From the NCBI RefSeq assembly GCF_014268755.2, contig NZ_CP077093.1, positions 5,721,001-5,785,000 on the forward strand: a stretch of 64,000 nucleotides of DNA, in the 5' to 3' direction. Both the position numbers and the translations under genes were made by a program. This document shows, one piece after another, positions 8,928-17,097 of this stretch. Within the stretch, counting starts at the first letter, position 1. The number at the start of each line of letters is the position of its first letter. Below the pieces are notes generated by a model, which had not been told where the DNA came from, ran no database searches, and worked only from the letters and a program-made list of their open reading frames with translations. The DNA comes from Pseudomonas vanderleydeniana. GTDB taxonomy: Bacteria > Pseudomonadota > Gammaproteobacteria > Pseudomonadales > Pseudomonadaceae.

Positions 8928-9632
8928 TTACCAGCCCAGGGTTTCCTTCAGGAAGGGGATCGTCAGCTTGCGCTGGGCCTGCAGGGAGGCTTGATCGAGG
9001 CGCTCGAGCAATTCGAACAGCGCACTCATGCTGCGAGTACCACGAGTCAGGATGAAATGCCCTACTTCGTCGGTCAGGTGCAACCCACGCCTTGAAGCAC
9101 GCAGTTGCAAAGCACGCAGTTTGTCCTCATCGGAAAGCGGACGCATCTGGAAGATCAGCGCCAGGGTCAGTCGCGACTTGAGGTCCGCCAGTTTCACCGG
9201 CAACTCACGGGGCGAGGTGGATGCGGCGATCAGCAGGCGCCGACCGCTGTCGCGCAGACGGTTGAACAGGTGAAACAGCGCCTCTTCCCAGTCTGCCCGA
9301 CCGGCGACCACTTGCAGGTCGTCCAGGCAGACCAGTTCGTACTGCTCGAGGTTGTCCAGCAGCTCGACCCCACGGTCCATCAACTCGGCCAGCGGCAGGT
9401 AGACCGCCGGCTCGCCCATCTGCTCGAAACGCAGGCACGCCGCCTGCAACAGGTGGGTACGTCCCACGCCGTGCTTGCCCCACAGATAGATCAGGCTTTC
9501 GGTCCACCCGGCGTCGGCTTCGCAGAGGCGCTCGACATAGCCGAGTGCAGCGGCATTGGCGCCTGGGTAGTAGTTGATGAAGGTAGCGTCATCCCGTAGA
9601 CGCACACCTAGGGGCAGCTGAATCGGTTTCAT
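8928..9632 (-). CDS. hda: DnaA regulatory inactivator Hda
   Basis: 234 aa, usual length. Hda works with the DNA-loaded sliding clamp to stimulate ATP hydrolysis by DnaA after initiation, preventing re-initiation. The N-terminal QLPLGV (about residues 5-10) fits the clamp-binding motif. The AAA+ core is DnaA-like (LIYLWGKHGVGRTHLLQAA as Walker A region, ELVCLDDLQ as Walker B). The C-terminal DnaA helix-turn-helix DNA-binding domain is absent, which separates it from DnaA itself. A TATAAA (9688-9693) on the minus strand, about 55 bp upstream, may be its -10. Confidence 0.93.
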   Translation of the reverse strand: MKPIQLPLGVRLRDDATFINYYPGANAAALGYVERLCEADAGWTESLIYLWGKHGVGRTHLLQAACLRFEQMGEPAVYLPLAELMDRGVELLDNLEQYELVCLDDLQVVAGRADWEEALFHLFNRLRDSGRRLLIAASTSPRELPVKLADLKSRLTLALIFQMRPLSDEDKLRALQLRASRRGLHLTDEVGHFILTRGTRSMSALFELLERLDQASLQAQRKLTIPFLKETLGW

Positions 9633-9856
9633 GCTGACTGAACAGTTCCCGGGAACCGTTAGTGGCCTCTGTGTAAAGTCTGCAAAGTTTATACCCGTGA
9701 CGCCGGGCGCACAATGCAGCAGACCACAAGCAAAATCAAAGGTTTGCGTGATCCAACGGAAAGAATCGTCAAAACTTGCACGACAACGGAGGGTGCCAGC
9801 CGGCGAATGATGGCACTCGCCGGCTCGAGGCCGCCCCTACGGGCAGCCTCTTAAAA

Positions 9857-9882
9857 AAACACCCGCCCCGATTATGGGGAAG
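9857..9882 (-). terminator. Possible weak terminator after the AI-2E permease gene
   Basis: On the minus strand a short CCCC/GGGG hairpin is followed by GGGTG and seven T residues just beyond the permease stop. Farther on, AGCCGGCGA/TCGCCGGCT and GAGGCTGCCC/GGGCGGCCTC form additional hairpins (about 9798-9852). The arrangement is suggestive but not canonical. Confidence 0.4.
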
Positions 9883-9885
9883 GCA

Positions 9886-10959
9886 TCACAGATCGGGATC
9901 TTCCTGGCCGCCGTACAGGTCCGAATCCTTGTACAGGTCATGGACATGTCGCACCAGCACCATGATCACCGCTGCCACCGGCAGCGCCAGCAACACGCCA
10001 GTGAAGCCGAACAGCTCGCCACCGGCTAGGATCGCGAAGATCACCGCGACCGGATGCAGGCCGATGCGGTCCCCGACCAGCAACGGCGTCAGGACCATCC
10101 CTTCCAGGGCCTGGCCAACCATGAACACCGCCACGATACCGATCATCGGGTACAGCTCGCCGCCAAACTGGAACAGCCCGGCGGTGATCGCCGCGCCAAT
10201 CCCGATCACGAAACCCATGTAGGGCACGATGGCCGCGAGCCCCGCCAACAGGCCAATCAACAGCCCGAGTTCCAGCCCGACCAGCATCAGGCCACCGGCA
10301 TAGATCCCGCCGAGCGCGAGCATCACCAGCAATTGTCCACGCACGAAAGCCCCAAGCACGTCATGGCACTCACCCGCCAGCGCGACGATGCGTTCCTCCT
10401 GCTGGCGAGGCAACAGGCTGCGGATCTTGGCCATCATCAAGTCCCAGTCACGCAGCAGATAGAAGCTCACCACCGGGATCAGCACCAGGTTGGCCAGCCA
10501 GCCCATCAGCGCCAGACCGGATGCCGTGGCCTGGGCCAGCACCACACCAACGATGTCGGTGGTCTGGCCCATGTGCTCGCTGATGGCCGCCTTGACCTTG
10601 TCGAACTTCCAAAAGCCATCCGCCAGGCCGAACTTGTGCTGCGCCCAGGGCATCGCCGTATGCTGCAGCCAGTCGAGCACCTGCGGTGCCAACTCGTAGA
10701 GGCGCACCAACTGCTTGGCGAGCATCGGTACCAGCACCAGCAGCAAGGTCATCAGGATCAGGGTGAACAGGGCAAATACCGTCACCACGCCCCAGGTTCG
10801 CGACAGGCCGAATTTCTCCAGCCGGTCGACCACCGGGTCGAACAGGTAGGCCAACAGTATCCCTACCAGGAACGGCGAAAGGATCGGGTGCAGCAGGTAC
10901 AGCAGCAAACACAGCACAACCGCCGCGCCAAGCCAAATCCATCGGCGAATGTCAGTCAT
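9886..10959 (-). CDS. AI-2E family transporter (PerM/YdiK-like permease)
   Basis: 357 aa integral membrane protein with about eight hydrophobic helices arranged as in the AI-2E transporter family (PF01594): two N-terminal helices (LGAAVVLCLLLYLLHPIL and the DPVVDRLEKFGLSRTWGV region), a long loop, then clustered helices ending in GVLLALPVAAVIMVLVRH. Family members have been linked to autoinducer-2 or Na+/H+ exchange, but substrate is not settled. It follows the DUF2066 gene after 37 bp on the same strand, so the two are probably co-transcribed, as in other pseudomonads. Confidence 0.85.
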   Translation of the reverse strand: MTDIRRWIWLGAAVVLCLLLYLLHPILSPFLVGILLAYLFDPVVDRLEKFGLSRTWGVVTVFALFTLILMTLLLVLVPMLAKQLVRLYELAPQVLDWLQHTAMPWAQHKFGLADGFWKFDKVKAAISEHMGQTTDIVGVVLAQATASGLALMGWLANLVLIPVVSFYLLRDWDLMMAKIRSLLPRQQEERIVALAGECHDVLGAFVRGQLLVMLALGGIYAGGLMLVGLELGLLIGLLAGLAAIVPYMGFVIGIGAAITAGLFQFGGELYPMIGIVAVFMVGQALEGMVLTPLLVGDRIGLHPVAVIFAILAGGELFGFTGVLLALPVAAVIMVLVRHVHDLYKDSDLYGGQEDPDL

Positions 10960-10996
10960 GGACGATTTCCAGCCTTATATATAGAAGAGAAATGAA

Positions 10997-12052
10997 TTAC
11001 CAACGGAAACGCAGCTGTGGCGTGGCTACCGGCGCAGCCGGAGCCGTACTGGTCGCCGCGGGATCGCTGCTCGACGGTGCGGCCGGTGCGGGAGCTTGGC
11101 CCGGCGGGACCTCCTGCAACTTCGCCAGCCCCAGCTGCGCCCGCAACTGCTCGGCGCTGCCGCTGACCTGGTAGACGATGCGATCACCTTCCACACTCAC
11201 CGGCCGCCCACCGAACGGCTCGAGCAGACGTTCCAGGGCCGCGTAATGCTCCAGGGTCATGCCCTGCACTTCCAGCAACTGCTCCGTGGCCAAGCCGGGC
11301 TTGACCACGAAACGTGGCGCCAGGCGCTCGCTCACCGCGAGCAGCACCGCATCGGCCAGCGCCGCGGTGTCCGCGCCCTGCACCGTGCCCTGCTCCTTCT
11401 GGTCGCCCAGCCACAGGCGCCACTTGGCTTCCCATTGCGCACCGTTCTGGCGGGCATGCACCGCCAGCAGGGCATCGGCAGCGTAACGCTCGGACGCGGC
11501 CTGCAGGGGCGAGGCGTCGGAGCCTTCGAGGTTCTTCGCGGTAGCGACGAGCTGTTCTTCCAAATCGGCCATCGGCAGGCGCAGTGGCAGGCCGCGATGC
11601 TGCGCCGCCCGGCGCAACGGCTCGGCCGCCGACTGGCCGTCACCCACCAGGCTCGAGCCCTCGGTGGAATCGCTCAGCCACCAGCCGAGAATCGCCGGCC
11701 GGTTGCTGCCCCACAATGACAGCCCAGCACCACGCAGGGCGCGATCGGTGCTCACCGGGTCGAAATCCACCTGCAGGCTCTCGGGCGGCCCGGCATCGTA
11801 GCCATACTGGCTGATGATCTGCTGCGGATCCTTGCGCACCTCGGCCAGGCCGGCACTCTGCGCAGCCTTGGGGTCGCCGGTCAGGCGCAGCACCAGGGTC
11901 TCCAGCGCACGCTGGGTGGCCTGGTTGCGCTCATCGGGGGACTGGCTGCTGACCGGCTCGCGCACCTGGTACAGATTGTTGAGGGTTTGGGCATGGATCG
12001 CCAGGCTCAACAAGGACAGGCAACCGGCACTCAGTAACTTGAACAAACGCAT
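10997..12052 (-). CDS. DUF2066 family exported protein
   Basis: 351 aa from the ATG at 12050-12052 (MRLFKLLSAG); the longer open frame adds about 30 residues ahead of a clear signal peptide. Cleavage is likely after AIHA near residue 22. The body matches the DUF2066 family (RNQATQRALETLVLRLTGDP, DRALRGAGLSLWGSNRPAILGWWL). The C-terminus is rich in Pro, Ala and Ser. The gene is divergent from purM and conserved beside it in Pseudomonas. Function is unknown; a periplasmic or outer-membrane role is inferred from the signal peptide. Confidence 0.8.
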   Translation of the reverse strand: MRLFKLLSAGCLSLLSLAIHAQTLNNLYQVREPVSSQSPDERNQATQRALETLVLRLTGDPKAAQSAGLAEVRKDPQQIISQYGYDAGPPESLQVDFDPVSTDRALRGAGLSLWGSNRPAILGWWLSDSTEGSSLVGDGQSAAEPLRRAAQHRGLPLRLPMADLEEQLVATAKNLEGSDASPLQAASERYAADALLAVHARQNGAQWEAKWRLWLGDQKEQGTVQGADTAALADAVLLAVSERLAPRFVVKPGLATEQLLEVQGMTLEHYAALERLLEPFGGRPVSVEGDRIVYQVSGSAEQLRAQLGLAKLQEVPPGQAPAPAAPSSSDPAATSTAPAAPVATPQLRFRW

Positions 12053-12426
12053 GGAAAATTCCCGACAGGCAGAAAACGGCTTGAACGACCGCATGAATAC
12101 AAAGGGACAGGCGTGTGACCACAGCGCAGTGCCATCATTCATACCATCACGAAAGTTTTTCCGCTGTCATAAAGATAGCGGCTGAAGAAGCTATACCTTA
12201 TACAGCCGCGCCCGATGCAGCCAGCGCCGCCAACCACGGATTTTTTCGCGGATATCGCCCTGCCCGTCGGCCCGAGGATGGCCGCTGCTGCTCAAGCCTG
12301 ATAAAATCGCGCGCCTTCGCAGACCGGCAATGCCGGACAACTGAAAAGCACGACTTGCGTTCGTCTTTGCGGTGGTTCCGTCTTTCCCGGTCGATACCCC
12401 AAGAATCCCCCCTATAGGCCTGGATC
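12053..12426. other. Divergent intergenic region, DUF2066 gene and purM
   Basis: 374 bp with no convincing gene. A possible -10 (TAAAAT, 12302-12307, preceded by TGA) could serve purM, but no clear -35 lies at the right distance. No purine-repressor palindrome is evident to me. The region between 12170 and 12290 is unremarkable. Confidence 0.4.
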
Positions 12427-13485
12427 ATGAGCAAGCAACCCTCCCTGAGCTACAAGGACGCCGGTGTAGACATCGACGCCGGTGAAGCATTGGTCGAACG
12501 CATCAAAGGCGTGGCCAAGCGTACTGCGCGTCCGGAAGTCATGGGCGGCCTGGGCGGTTTCGGCGCCCTCTGCGAGATCCCGGCCGGTTACAAGCAGCCG
12601 GTTCTGGTCTCCGGTACCGATGGCGTCGGCACCAAGTTGCGCCTGGCACTGAACCTGAACAAGCACGACAGCATCGGCATCGACCTGGTGGCCATGTGCG
12701 TGAACGACCTGGTGGTCTGCGGCGCCGAGCCACTGTTCTTCCTCGACTACTACGCCACCGGCAAGCTCAATGTCGACACCGCCGCCCAGGTGGTCACCGG
12801 CATCGGCGCTGGCTGCGAACTGTCCGGCTGCTCCCTGGTCGGCGGTGAAACCGCTGAAATGCCAGGCATGTACGAAGGCGAAGACTACGACCTGGCCGGC
12901 TTCTGCGTCGGCGTGGTGGAAAAATCGGAAATCATCGACGGCTCGAAAGTCGCCACCGGTGACGCCCTGATCGCCCTGCCATCCTCCGGCCCGCACTCCA
13001 ACGGCTACTCGCTGATCCGCAAGATCATCGAAGTCTCCGGTGCCGACATCGAGAACACCCAGCTCGACGGCAAGCCACTGACCGACCTGCTGATGGCGCC
13101 AACCCGCATCTACGTCAAGCCGCTGCTCAAGCTGATCAAGGAAACCGGCGCGGTCAAGGCCATGGCCCACATCACGGGTGGCGGCCTGCTGGACAACATC
13201 CCGCGCGTCCTGCCAGCCGGTGCCCAGGCCGTCATCGACGTCGCCAGCTGGCAGCGTCCGGCGGTCTTCGACTGGCTGCAGGAAAAAGGCAACGTCAACG
13301 AAACCGAAATGCACCGCGTACTGAACTGCGGCGTCGGCATGGTGATCTGCGTTGCCCAGGAACATGTTGAAAGCGCCCTGAAGGTCCTGAGCGAAGCCGG
13401 CGAACAGCCATGGGTCATCGGCCAGATCGCCGTGGCTGCCGAAGGCGCCGCACAGGTCGAGCTGAAGAATCTCAAGGCTCACTGA
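12427..13485 (+). CDS. purM: Phosphoribosylformylglycinamidine cyclo-ligase PurM
   Basis: 352 aa, standard length. PurM closes the imidazole ring (FGAM to AIR) with ATP in purine synthesis. Highly conserved segments are visible: [20 protein letters not shown] at the N-terminus, [39 protein letters not shown] and [18 protein letters not shown]. The stop codon overlaps the purN start by one base (TGATG), so the two genes form a translationally coupled operon. Confidence 0.97.
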   Translation: MSKQPSLSYKDAGVDIDAGEALVERIKGVAKRTARPEVMGGLGGFGALCEIPAGYKQPVLVSGTDGVGTKLRLALNLNKHDSIGIDLVAMCVNDLVVCGAEPLFFLDYYATGKLNVDTAAQVVTGIGAGCELSGCSLVGGETAEMPGMYEGEDYDLAGFCVGVVEKSEIIDGSKVATGDALIALPSSGPHSNGYSLIRKIIEVSGADIENTQLDGKPLTDLLMAPTRIYVKPLLKLIKETGAVKAMAHITGGGLLDNIPRVLPAGAQAVIDVASWQRPAVFDWLQEKGNVNETEMHRVLNCGVGMVICVAQEHVESALKVLSEAGEQPWVIGQIAVAAEGAAQVELKNLKAH

Positions 13486-14147
13486 TGTCCGAGCCGATAA
13501 GCCCGACCTGCAGCGTCGTGGTGTTGCTGTCGGGCTCCGGCAGCAACTTGCAGGCCCTGATCGATGACGTCCGGACCGGGGGCAACCCGGCCCACATCGC
13601 CGCGGTAATCTCCAACCGTGCCGACGCCTACGGCCTGCAACGCGCCAGGGACGCGGGTATCGAAACCCGCTCCCTGGATCACAAGGCCTTCGAAGGCCGC
13701 GAAGCCTTCGATGCCGCCCTGATCGAACTGATCGACGCCTTCAATCCGCAACTGGTGGTCCTGGCCGGCTTCATGCGCATTCTCAGCACCGATTTCGTCC
13801 GCCACTACCAGGGGCGCCTGCTCAACATCCACCCTTCGCTATTGCCCAAGTACAAGGGCCTGCACACGCACCAGCGCGCCCTGGATGCCGGCGACAGCGA
13901 ACACGGCTGCAGCGTGCATTTCGTCACCGAGGAACTCGATGGCGGGCCTCTGGTCGTACAGGCTGTGGTTACGGTAGAGTCTGGTGATTCGGCGCAGAGT
14001 CTGGCGCAACGGGTGCATACCCAGGAACACAGGATTTACCCACTGGCGGTACGCTGGTTCGCCGAAGGACGCTTGAGCCTTGGCGAGCAGGGTGCCTTGC
14101 TGGACGGCCAGTTACTGGCGGCCAGCGGCCATTCGATTCGAACCTAG
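13485..14147 (+). CDS. purN: Phosphoribosylglycinamide formyltransferase PurN
   Basis: 220 aa from the ATG at 13485. PurN transfers a formyl group from 10-formyl-tetrahydrofolate to GAR. Visible family motifs are VVLLSGSGSNLQALID (phosphate loop), LAGFMRIL, LLNIHPSLLPKYKG with the catalytic Asn and His, and SVHFVTEELDGGPLV with the catalytic Asp. The open frame extends upstream into purM but the overlapping ATG is the conserved start. The next gene follows after 8 bp. Confidence 0.97.
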   Translation: MSEPISPTCSVVVLLSGSGSNLQALIDDVRTGGNPAHIAAVISNRADAYGLQRARDAGIETRSLDHKAFEGREAFDAALIELIDAFNPQLVVLAGFMRILSTDFVRHYQGRLLNIHPSLLPKYKGLHTHQRALDAGDSEHGCSVHFVTEELDGGPLVVQAVVTVESGDSAQSLAQRVHTQEHRIYPLAVRWFAEGRLSLGEQGALLDGQLLAASGHSIRT

Positions 14148-14155
14148 GAGATTTT

Positions 14156-14869
14156 ATGCGTCGCGCCCTGCTCTTCGCTCTTACCCTGCTCGCCCTGCCC
14201 GTGGTGCAGGCGGCGGACCTTCAGCCGTTCTCCGCCAGCTACACCGCAGACTGGAAACAGCTGCCCATGAGCGGTTCGGCCGAACGTAGCCTGAAGAAAA
14301 ACGACAACGGCACCTGGACCCTGAACTTCAAGGCCTCCATGATGATTGCCAGCCTGACCGAGGAGAGCACCATTCGCCTCGAGAAGGACAAGCTGCTGCC
14401 ACAGACCTACACCTTCGAGCGTGGTGGCCTGGGCAAGGCCAAGAAGATCAACCTGGACTTCGACTGGGCGAGCAACAAGGTCACCGGCTTCGAAGGCAAG
14501 GACTCGGTCAACCTGCCACTGGAAAGCGGCATGCTGGACAAGTCCACCTACCAACTGGCCCTGCAGCGCGACGTCGCCGCCGGCAAGAAGAGCATGAGCT
14601 ACCGGGTAGCCGAAGGTACCGATACCGACACCTACGACTTCCGCGTGATCGGCCCGGAAAAGGTCCAGACCAAGGCCGGCAGCATCGATGCGATCAAGGT
14701 CGAGCGCGTGCGTGATCCAACGCAAAGCAAGCGCATCACCCAGATGTGGTTTGCCAAGGACTGGGGCTACATCCTGGTTGCCCTGCGCCAGGTGGAGACC
14801 GACGGCAAGGAGTACAACATCATGCTCCAGGACGGTACCGTCGACGGCAAGACCGTCAAGGGCAACTGA
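14156..14869 (+). CDS. DUF3108 family exported protein
   Basis: 237 aa. It has a strong AGGAG ribosome binding site and a signal peptide (MRRALLFALTLLALPVVQA). The mature part fits DUF3108: QPFSASYTADWKQLPMSGSAERSLKK, a RYRV/EYRVAEGTDTDTYDF-type section, then MWFAKDWGYILVALRQVETDGKEYNIMLQ. Predicted mainly beta-structured and periplasmic. It is the third gene of the purM-purN operon and conserved there in Pseudomonas, but no function is established and a purine link is not implied. Confidence 0.82.
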   Translation: MRRALLFALTLLALPVVQAADLQPFSASYTADWKQLPMSGSAERSLKKNDNGTWTLNFKASMMIASLTEESTIRLEKDKLLPQTYTFERGGLGKAKKINLDFDWASNKVTGFEGKDSVNLPLESGMLDKSTYQLALQRDVAAGKKSMSYRVAEGTDTDTYDFRVIGPEKVQTKAGSIDAIKVERVRDPTQSKRITQMWFAKDWGYILVALRQVETDGKEYNIMLQDGTVDGKTVKGN

Positions 14870-14887
14870 GCCGCACTCCCCTGCTCC

Positions 14888-14918
14888 ACCCGAAGCCTCG
14901 CGAAAGCGGGGCTTTTTT
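14888..14918 (+). terminator. Intrinsic terminator of the purM-purN-DUF3108 operon
   Basis: AGCCTCGC, a GAAA loop, GCGGGGCT and a run of six T residues, about 20 bp after the DUF3108 gene stop. Confidence 0.85.
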
Positions 14919-14952
14919 CTGCCTCCGGAAAATGGTTCCGCTCCCCTGGGGC

Positions 14953-15026
14953 GGCTTGATGGCGATTGCATCAGTGCACATACCCGCGAGACCGGTGCGG
15001 CAATCGCCAGCAAGCCGACTCCTACA
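14953..15026. repeat. REP inverted pair
   Basis: Two inverted copies of a REP core (GGCTTG-TGGCGATTGC and its complement) joined by about 35 bp, with the CTCCTACA tail common to Pseudomonas REP elements. The same core recurs at 47391-47470. Confidence 0.7.
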
Positions 15027-15239
15027 GGAAGGCGCCAGCGGGGCGCCGACAAGATGAAACTTTTGTCATGAAACTCCCAACCCGGAGCAGGAAACCCAAT
15101 AAAACCGGGGCCTCAGCGATTATTGCAGAATTGACAAAGGTGTATTCGCATTCGAAACGATTTACATAGCAAGCTAATAAATTTTATAAAAAAGTCCTGC
15201 GACGCATTGCCGCAGCTCAACAGAAACAGGAGCTTGCAG

Positions 15240-15428
15240 ATGACTGTAAAAGTGACCGAACGCGATGATGCACACATGTCTCATGAAGGCCTGGCAGCCG
15301 GTATTCGAATCTGGGATGTACACCAACAGGACCTGCTGGTAGGCATGTTTCACAACGAGGCCGACGCTCAACAATACAAGAGCGAGCTGGAAAACCTCGA
15401 AATGAAGCGCCAGGCACAACACTCCTGA
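15240..15428 (+). CDS. Small conserved protein of unknown function
   Basis: 62 aa from the ATG at 15240, with AGGAG eight bases ahead; a longer frame begins at an upstream non-ATG start but lacks this site. The sequence (MTVKVTERDDAHMSHEG, then IRIWDVHQQDLLVGMFHNEADAQQYKSELE) looks like a small soluble cytoplasmic protein with a C-terminal helix. I recognise it only as a short protein found in Pseudomonas genomes. It stands alone between two terminators and is followed by a bidirectional terminator at 15483. Confidence 0.65.
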   Translation: MTVKVTERDDAHMSHEGLAAGIRIWDVHQQDLLVGMFHNEADAQQYKSELENLEMKRQAQHS

Positions 15429-15482
15429 AGCCGTAGCCCCGACGGCGCCACCGGCCCACGCAGCCGGCGCTGCCGCCAAAAA

Positions 15483-15510
15483 CAAACCCCGCCTTTCGAG
15501 CGGGGTTTGT
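15483..15510. terminator. Bidirectional intrinsic terminator
   Basis: AAACCCCGC, loop, GCGGGGTTT between the convergent genes at 15240 and 15516. Both strands continue with T-rich sequence (GTTTGTTTTT on the minus strand). Confidence 0.8.
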
Positions 15511-15515
15511 CGTGT

Positions 15516-16061
15516 TTACCACATCAGATCGTCAGGGATCTGATAGGCCGCGTACGGATCGTCCTCGTCCGGCACCTGGGTCTCGCTCAGGGCATTGAGC
15601 TGGACGATGCGCTCGGGGGCACGCTCCTGGATCTTCAGCGCCGCTTCGCGCGGGATCACCTCGTAACCGCCACCGTGGTGGACGATCGCCAGCGAACCGT
15701 TACTGAGCTTGTTGCGCATGAGGTTGTTGACCGACAGGCGCTTGACCTTCTTGTCATCAACGAAGTTGTAGTAGTCCTCGGTCGTCAGCTTGGGCAGGCG
15801 CGAGGTTTCGATCAGTTGCTTGACCTGGGCCGCACGGGCCTTGGCCTCGGCTTTTTCCTGCTGCTGGCGGTTCAGCTCCTGGTCACGCTTGACCTTCTCG
15901 GCCTGCGCCTCCTGGGCCAGGCGCGCCTGGGTATCGTCAACCTCGGCCTGGCCCTTGTGGACCAGGCGCTGGTGTTTCTGTTTGTCCTTGCTGACCTGCT
16001 TGGCCTGCTTTTGATTGACCAGACCTGCCTTGAGCAACTGGTCGCGAAGGGAAAGGCTCAT
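15516..16061 (-). CDS. DUF2058 family protein (YaiL-like)
   Basis: 181 aa. The N-terminal half is a charged helical segment rich in Lys, Gln and Glu (about residues 15-85), likely coiled coil, beginning with SLRDQLLKAGLVNQKQAKQ as in the YaiL family. The C-terminal half contains YYNFVDDKKVKRLSVN, which is typical of DUF2058. Function is unknown; homologues have been described as nucleoprotein/polynucleotide-associated by name only. It lies 27 bp downstream of mazG on the same strand. Confidence 0.82.
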   Translation of the reverse strand: MSLSLRDQLLKAGLVNQKQAKQVSKDKQKHQRLVHKGQAEVDDTQARLAQEAQAEKVKRDQELNRQQQEKAEAKARAAQVKQLIETSRLPKLTTEDYYNFVDDKKVKRLSVNNLMRNKLSNGSLAIVHHGGGYEVIPREAALKIQERAPERIVQLNALSETQVPDEDDPYAAYQIPDDLMW

Positions 16062-16088
16062 GATGCTTACTCACTTGGGGTCAATGAC

Positions 16089-16922
16089 TCAGCCGCAGCT
16101 GGGTGCATTCTGTTCCTGACGCTTGGCTTCGCCCCACAAGGCGTCCAATTCTTCGAGGGTGCAATCTTCCATGGGACGGTGGGTATCGCGCAATGCCTGT
16201 TCGACAAATCGGAAACGTCGGTCGAATTTGCCATTGGCGCCACGCAGGGCATTTTCCGGGTCGACCTTGAGGTGGCGAGCCAGGTTGACCACGCTGAACA
16301 GCAGGTCGCCGATCTCGTCGGCCATGGCCGCCGAATCGTTATCCGCCATGGCTTCGAGCACTTCGTCGAGTTCTTCGCGAATCTTGTCCACCACCGGCAA
16401 CGCCGCCGGCCAGTCGAAACCGACCTGGGCCGCGCGCTTCTGCAACTTTGCCGCGCGGGACAGGGCCGGCAAGGCGGCCGGTACATCATCGAGCAGCGAC
16501 AGCTGTTCGGGCGCGCGGTGGTTCTCGGCGCGCTCCTCGGCCTTGATTTCCTCCCAGCGCTGCTTGACCTGCTCTTCGCTCAGACGCGGCAGGTCCACCG
16601 GGGCATAGAGATCGCCCGTGGGAAAGACATGGGGGTGGCGACGGATCAGCTTGCGGGTGATGCCATCGACCACGCCGTCGAATTCGAAACGCCCTTCTTC
16701 ACGCGCCAGCTGGCTGTAGTAGACCACCTGGAACAGCAGGTCGCCCAACTCACCCTGCAGGTGCTCGAAGTCCGCACGCTCGATGGCGTCGGCCACCTCG
16801 TAGGCTTCCTCGAGGGTATGGGGCACGATGGTGGCGTAGCTTTGCTTGATGTCCCAGGGGCAACCGTATTGCGGGTCGCGCAGTCGGGCCATCAGGTGCA
16901 GCAGGTCTTGGAGGCTGTACAT
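16089..16922 (-). CDS. mazG: Nucleoside triphosphate pyrophosphohydrolase MazG
   Basis: 277 aa from the ATG at 16920-16922 (MYSLQDLLHLMARLRDP); the longer open frame runs into repeat DNA. MazG hydrolyses NTPs to NMP and pyrophosphate, and in E. coli it modulates ppGpp-related survival. Two tandem MazG domains are visible, each with its metal-binding acidic motif: EEAYEVADAI with GELGDLLFQVVYY, and REELDEVLEAM with DEIGDLLFSVVN. CPWD near residue 22 is conserved. It follows relA, as in other gammaproteobacteria, separated here by a repeat cluster. Confidence 0.93.
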   Translation of the reverse strand: MYSLQDLLHLMARLRDPQYGCPWDIKQSYATIVPHTLEEAYEVADAIERADFEHLQGELGDLLFQVVYYSQLAREEGRFEFDGVVDGITRKLIRRHPHVFPTGDLYAPVDLPRLSEEQVKQRWEEIKAEERAENHRAPEQLSLLDDVPAALPALSRAAKLQKRAAQVGFDWPAALPVVDKIREELDEVLEAMADNDSAAMADEIGDLLFSVVNLARHLKVDPENALRGANGKFDRRFRFVEQALRDTHRPMEDCTLEELDALWGEAKRQEQNAPSCG

Positions 16923-16940
16923 CAGTCGTTCTCGGGTTTT

Positions 16941-16964
16941 GTAGGAGCGGGCTTGCCCGCGAAG
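16941..16964. repeat. REP element (single unit)
   Basis: GTAGGAGCGGGCTTGCCCGC followed by GAAG, the well-known Pseudomonas REP hairpin (GCGGGC/GCCCGC). It lies directly upstream of mazG. Confidence 0.75.
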
Positions 16965-16970
16965 CTTTCC

Positions 16971-17078
16971 GATCGTTGCCACGCTCCACGTGGGCATGCC
17001 GCACAGGACGCCCGGCGTCCGCTCCTGTGACGCGGAGCATCGCCGGGATGCGTTCCCACGCCGAGCGTGGGAACGATC
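16971..17078. repeat. Paired inverted repeat, GTTCCCACGC family
   Basis: Begins GATCGTTGCCACGCTCCACG and ends with the inverse CGTTCCCACGC-GAGCGTGGGAACGATC; in between are the smaller hairpins GGACGC/GCGTCC and TGACGCGGAGCATC. The same compound element occurs at 30974-31080 and, in opposite internal order, at 60846-60973. Confidence 0.75.
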
Positions 17079-17097
17079 CTCGGCCGAGCACAGAGGC

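Larger units (their letters stand above)
14870..15239. other. Intergenic region with terminator, REP pair and a possible promoter
   Basis: The first part is the operon terminator. At 14953-15026 GGCTTGATGGCGATTGC is inverted as GCAATCGCCAGCAAGCC followed by CTCCTACA, a Pseudomonas REP pair. A perfect TTGACA (15131-15136) may be the -35 for the small gene at 15240, with no strong -10 at 17 bp. The stretch 15150-15215 is A/T rich. Confidence 0.5.
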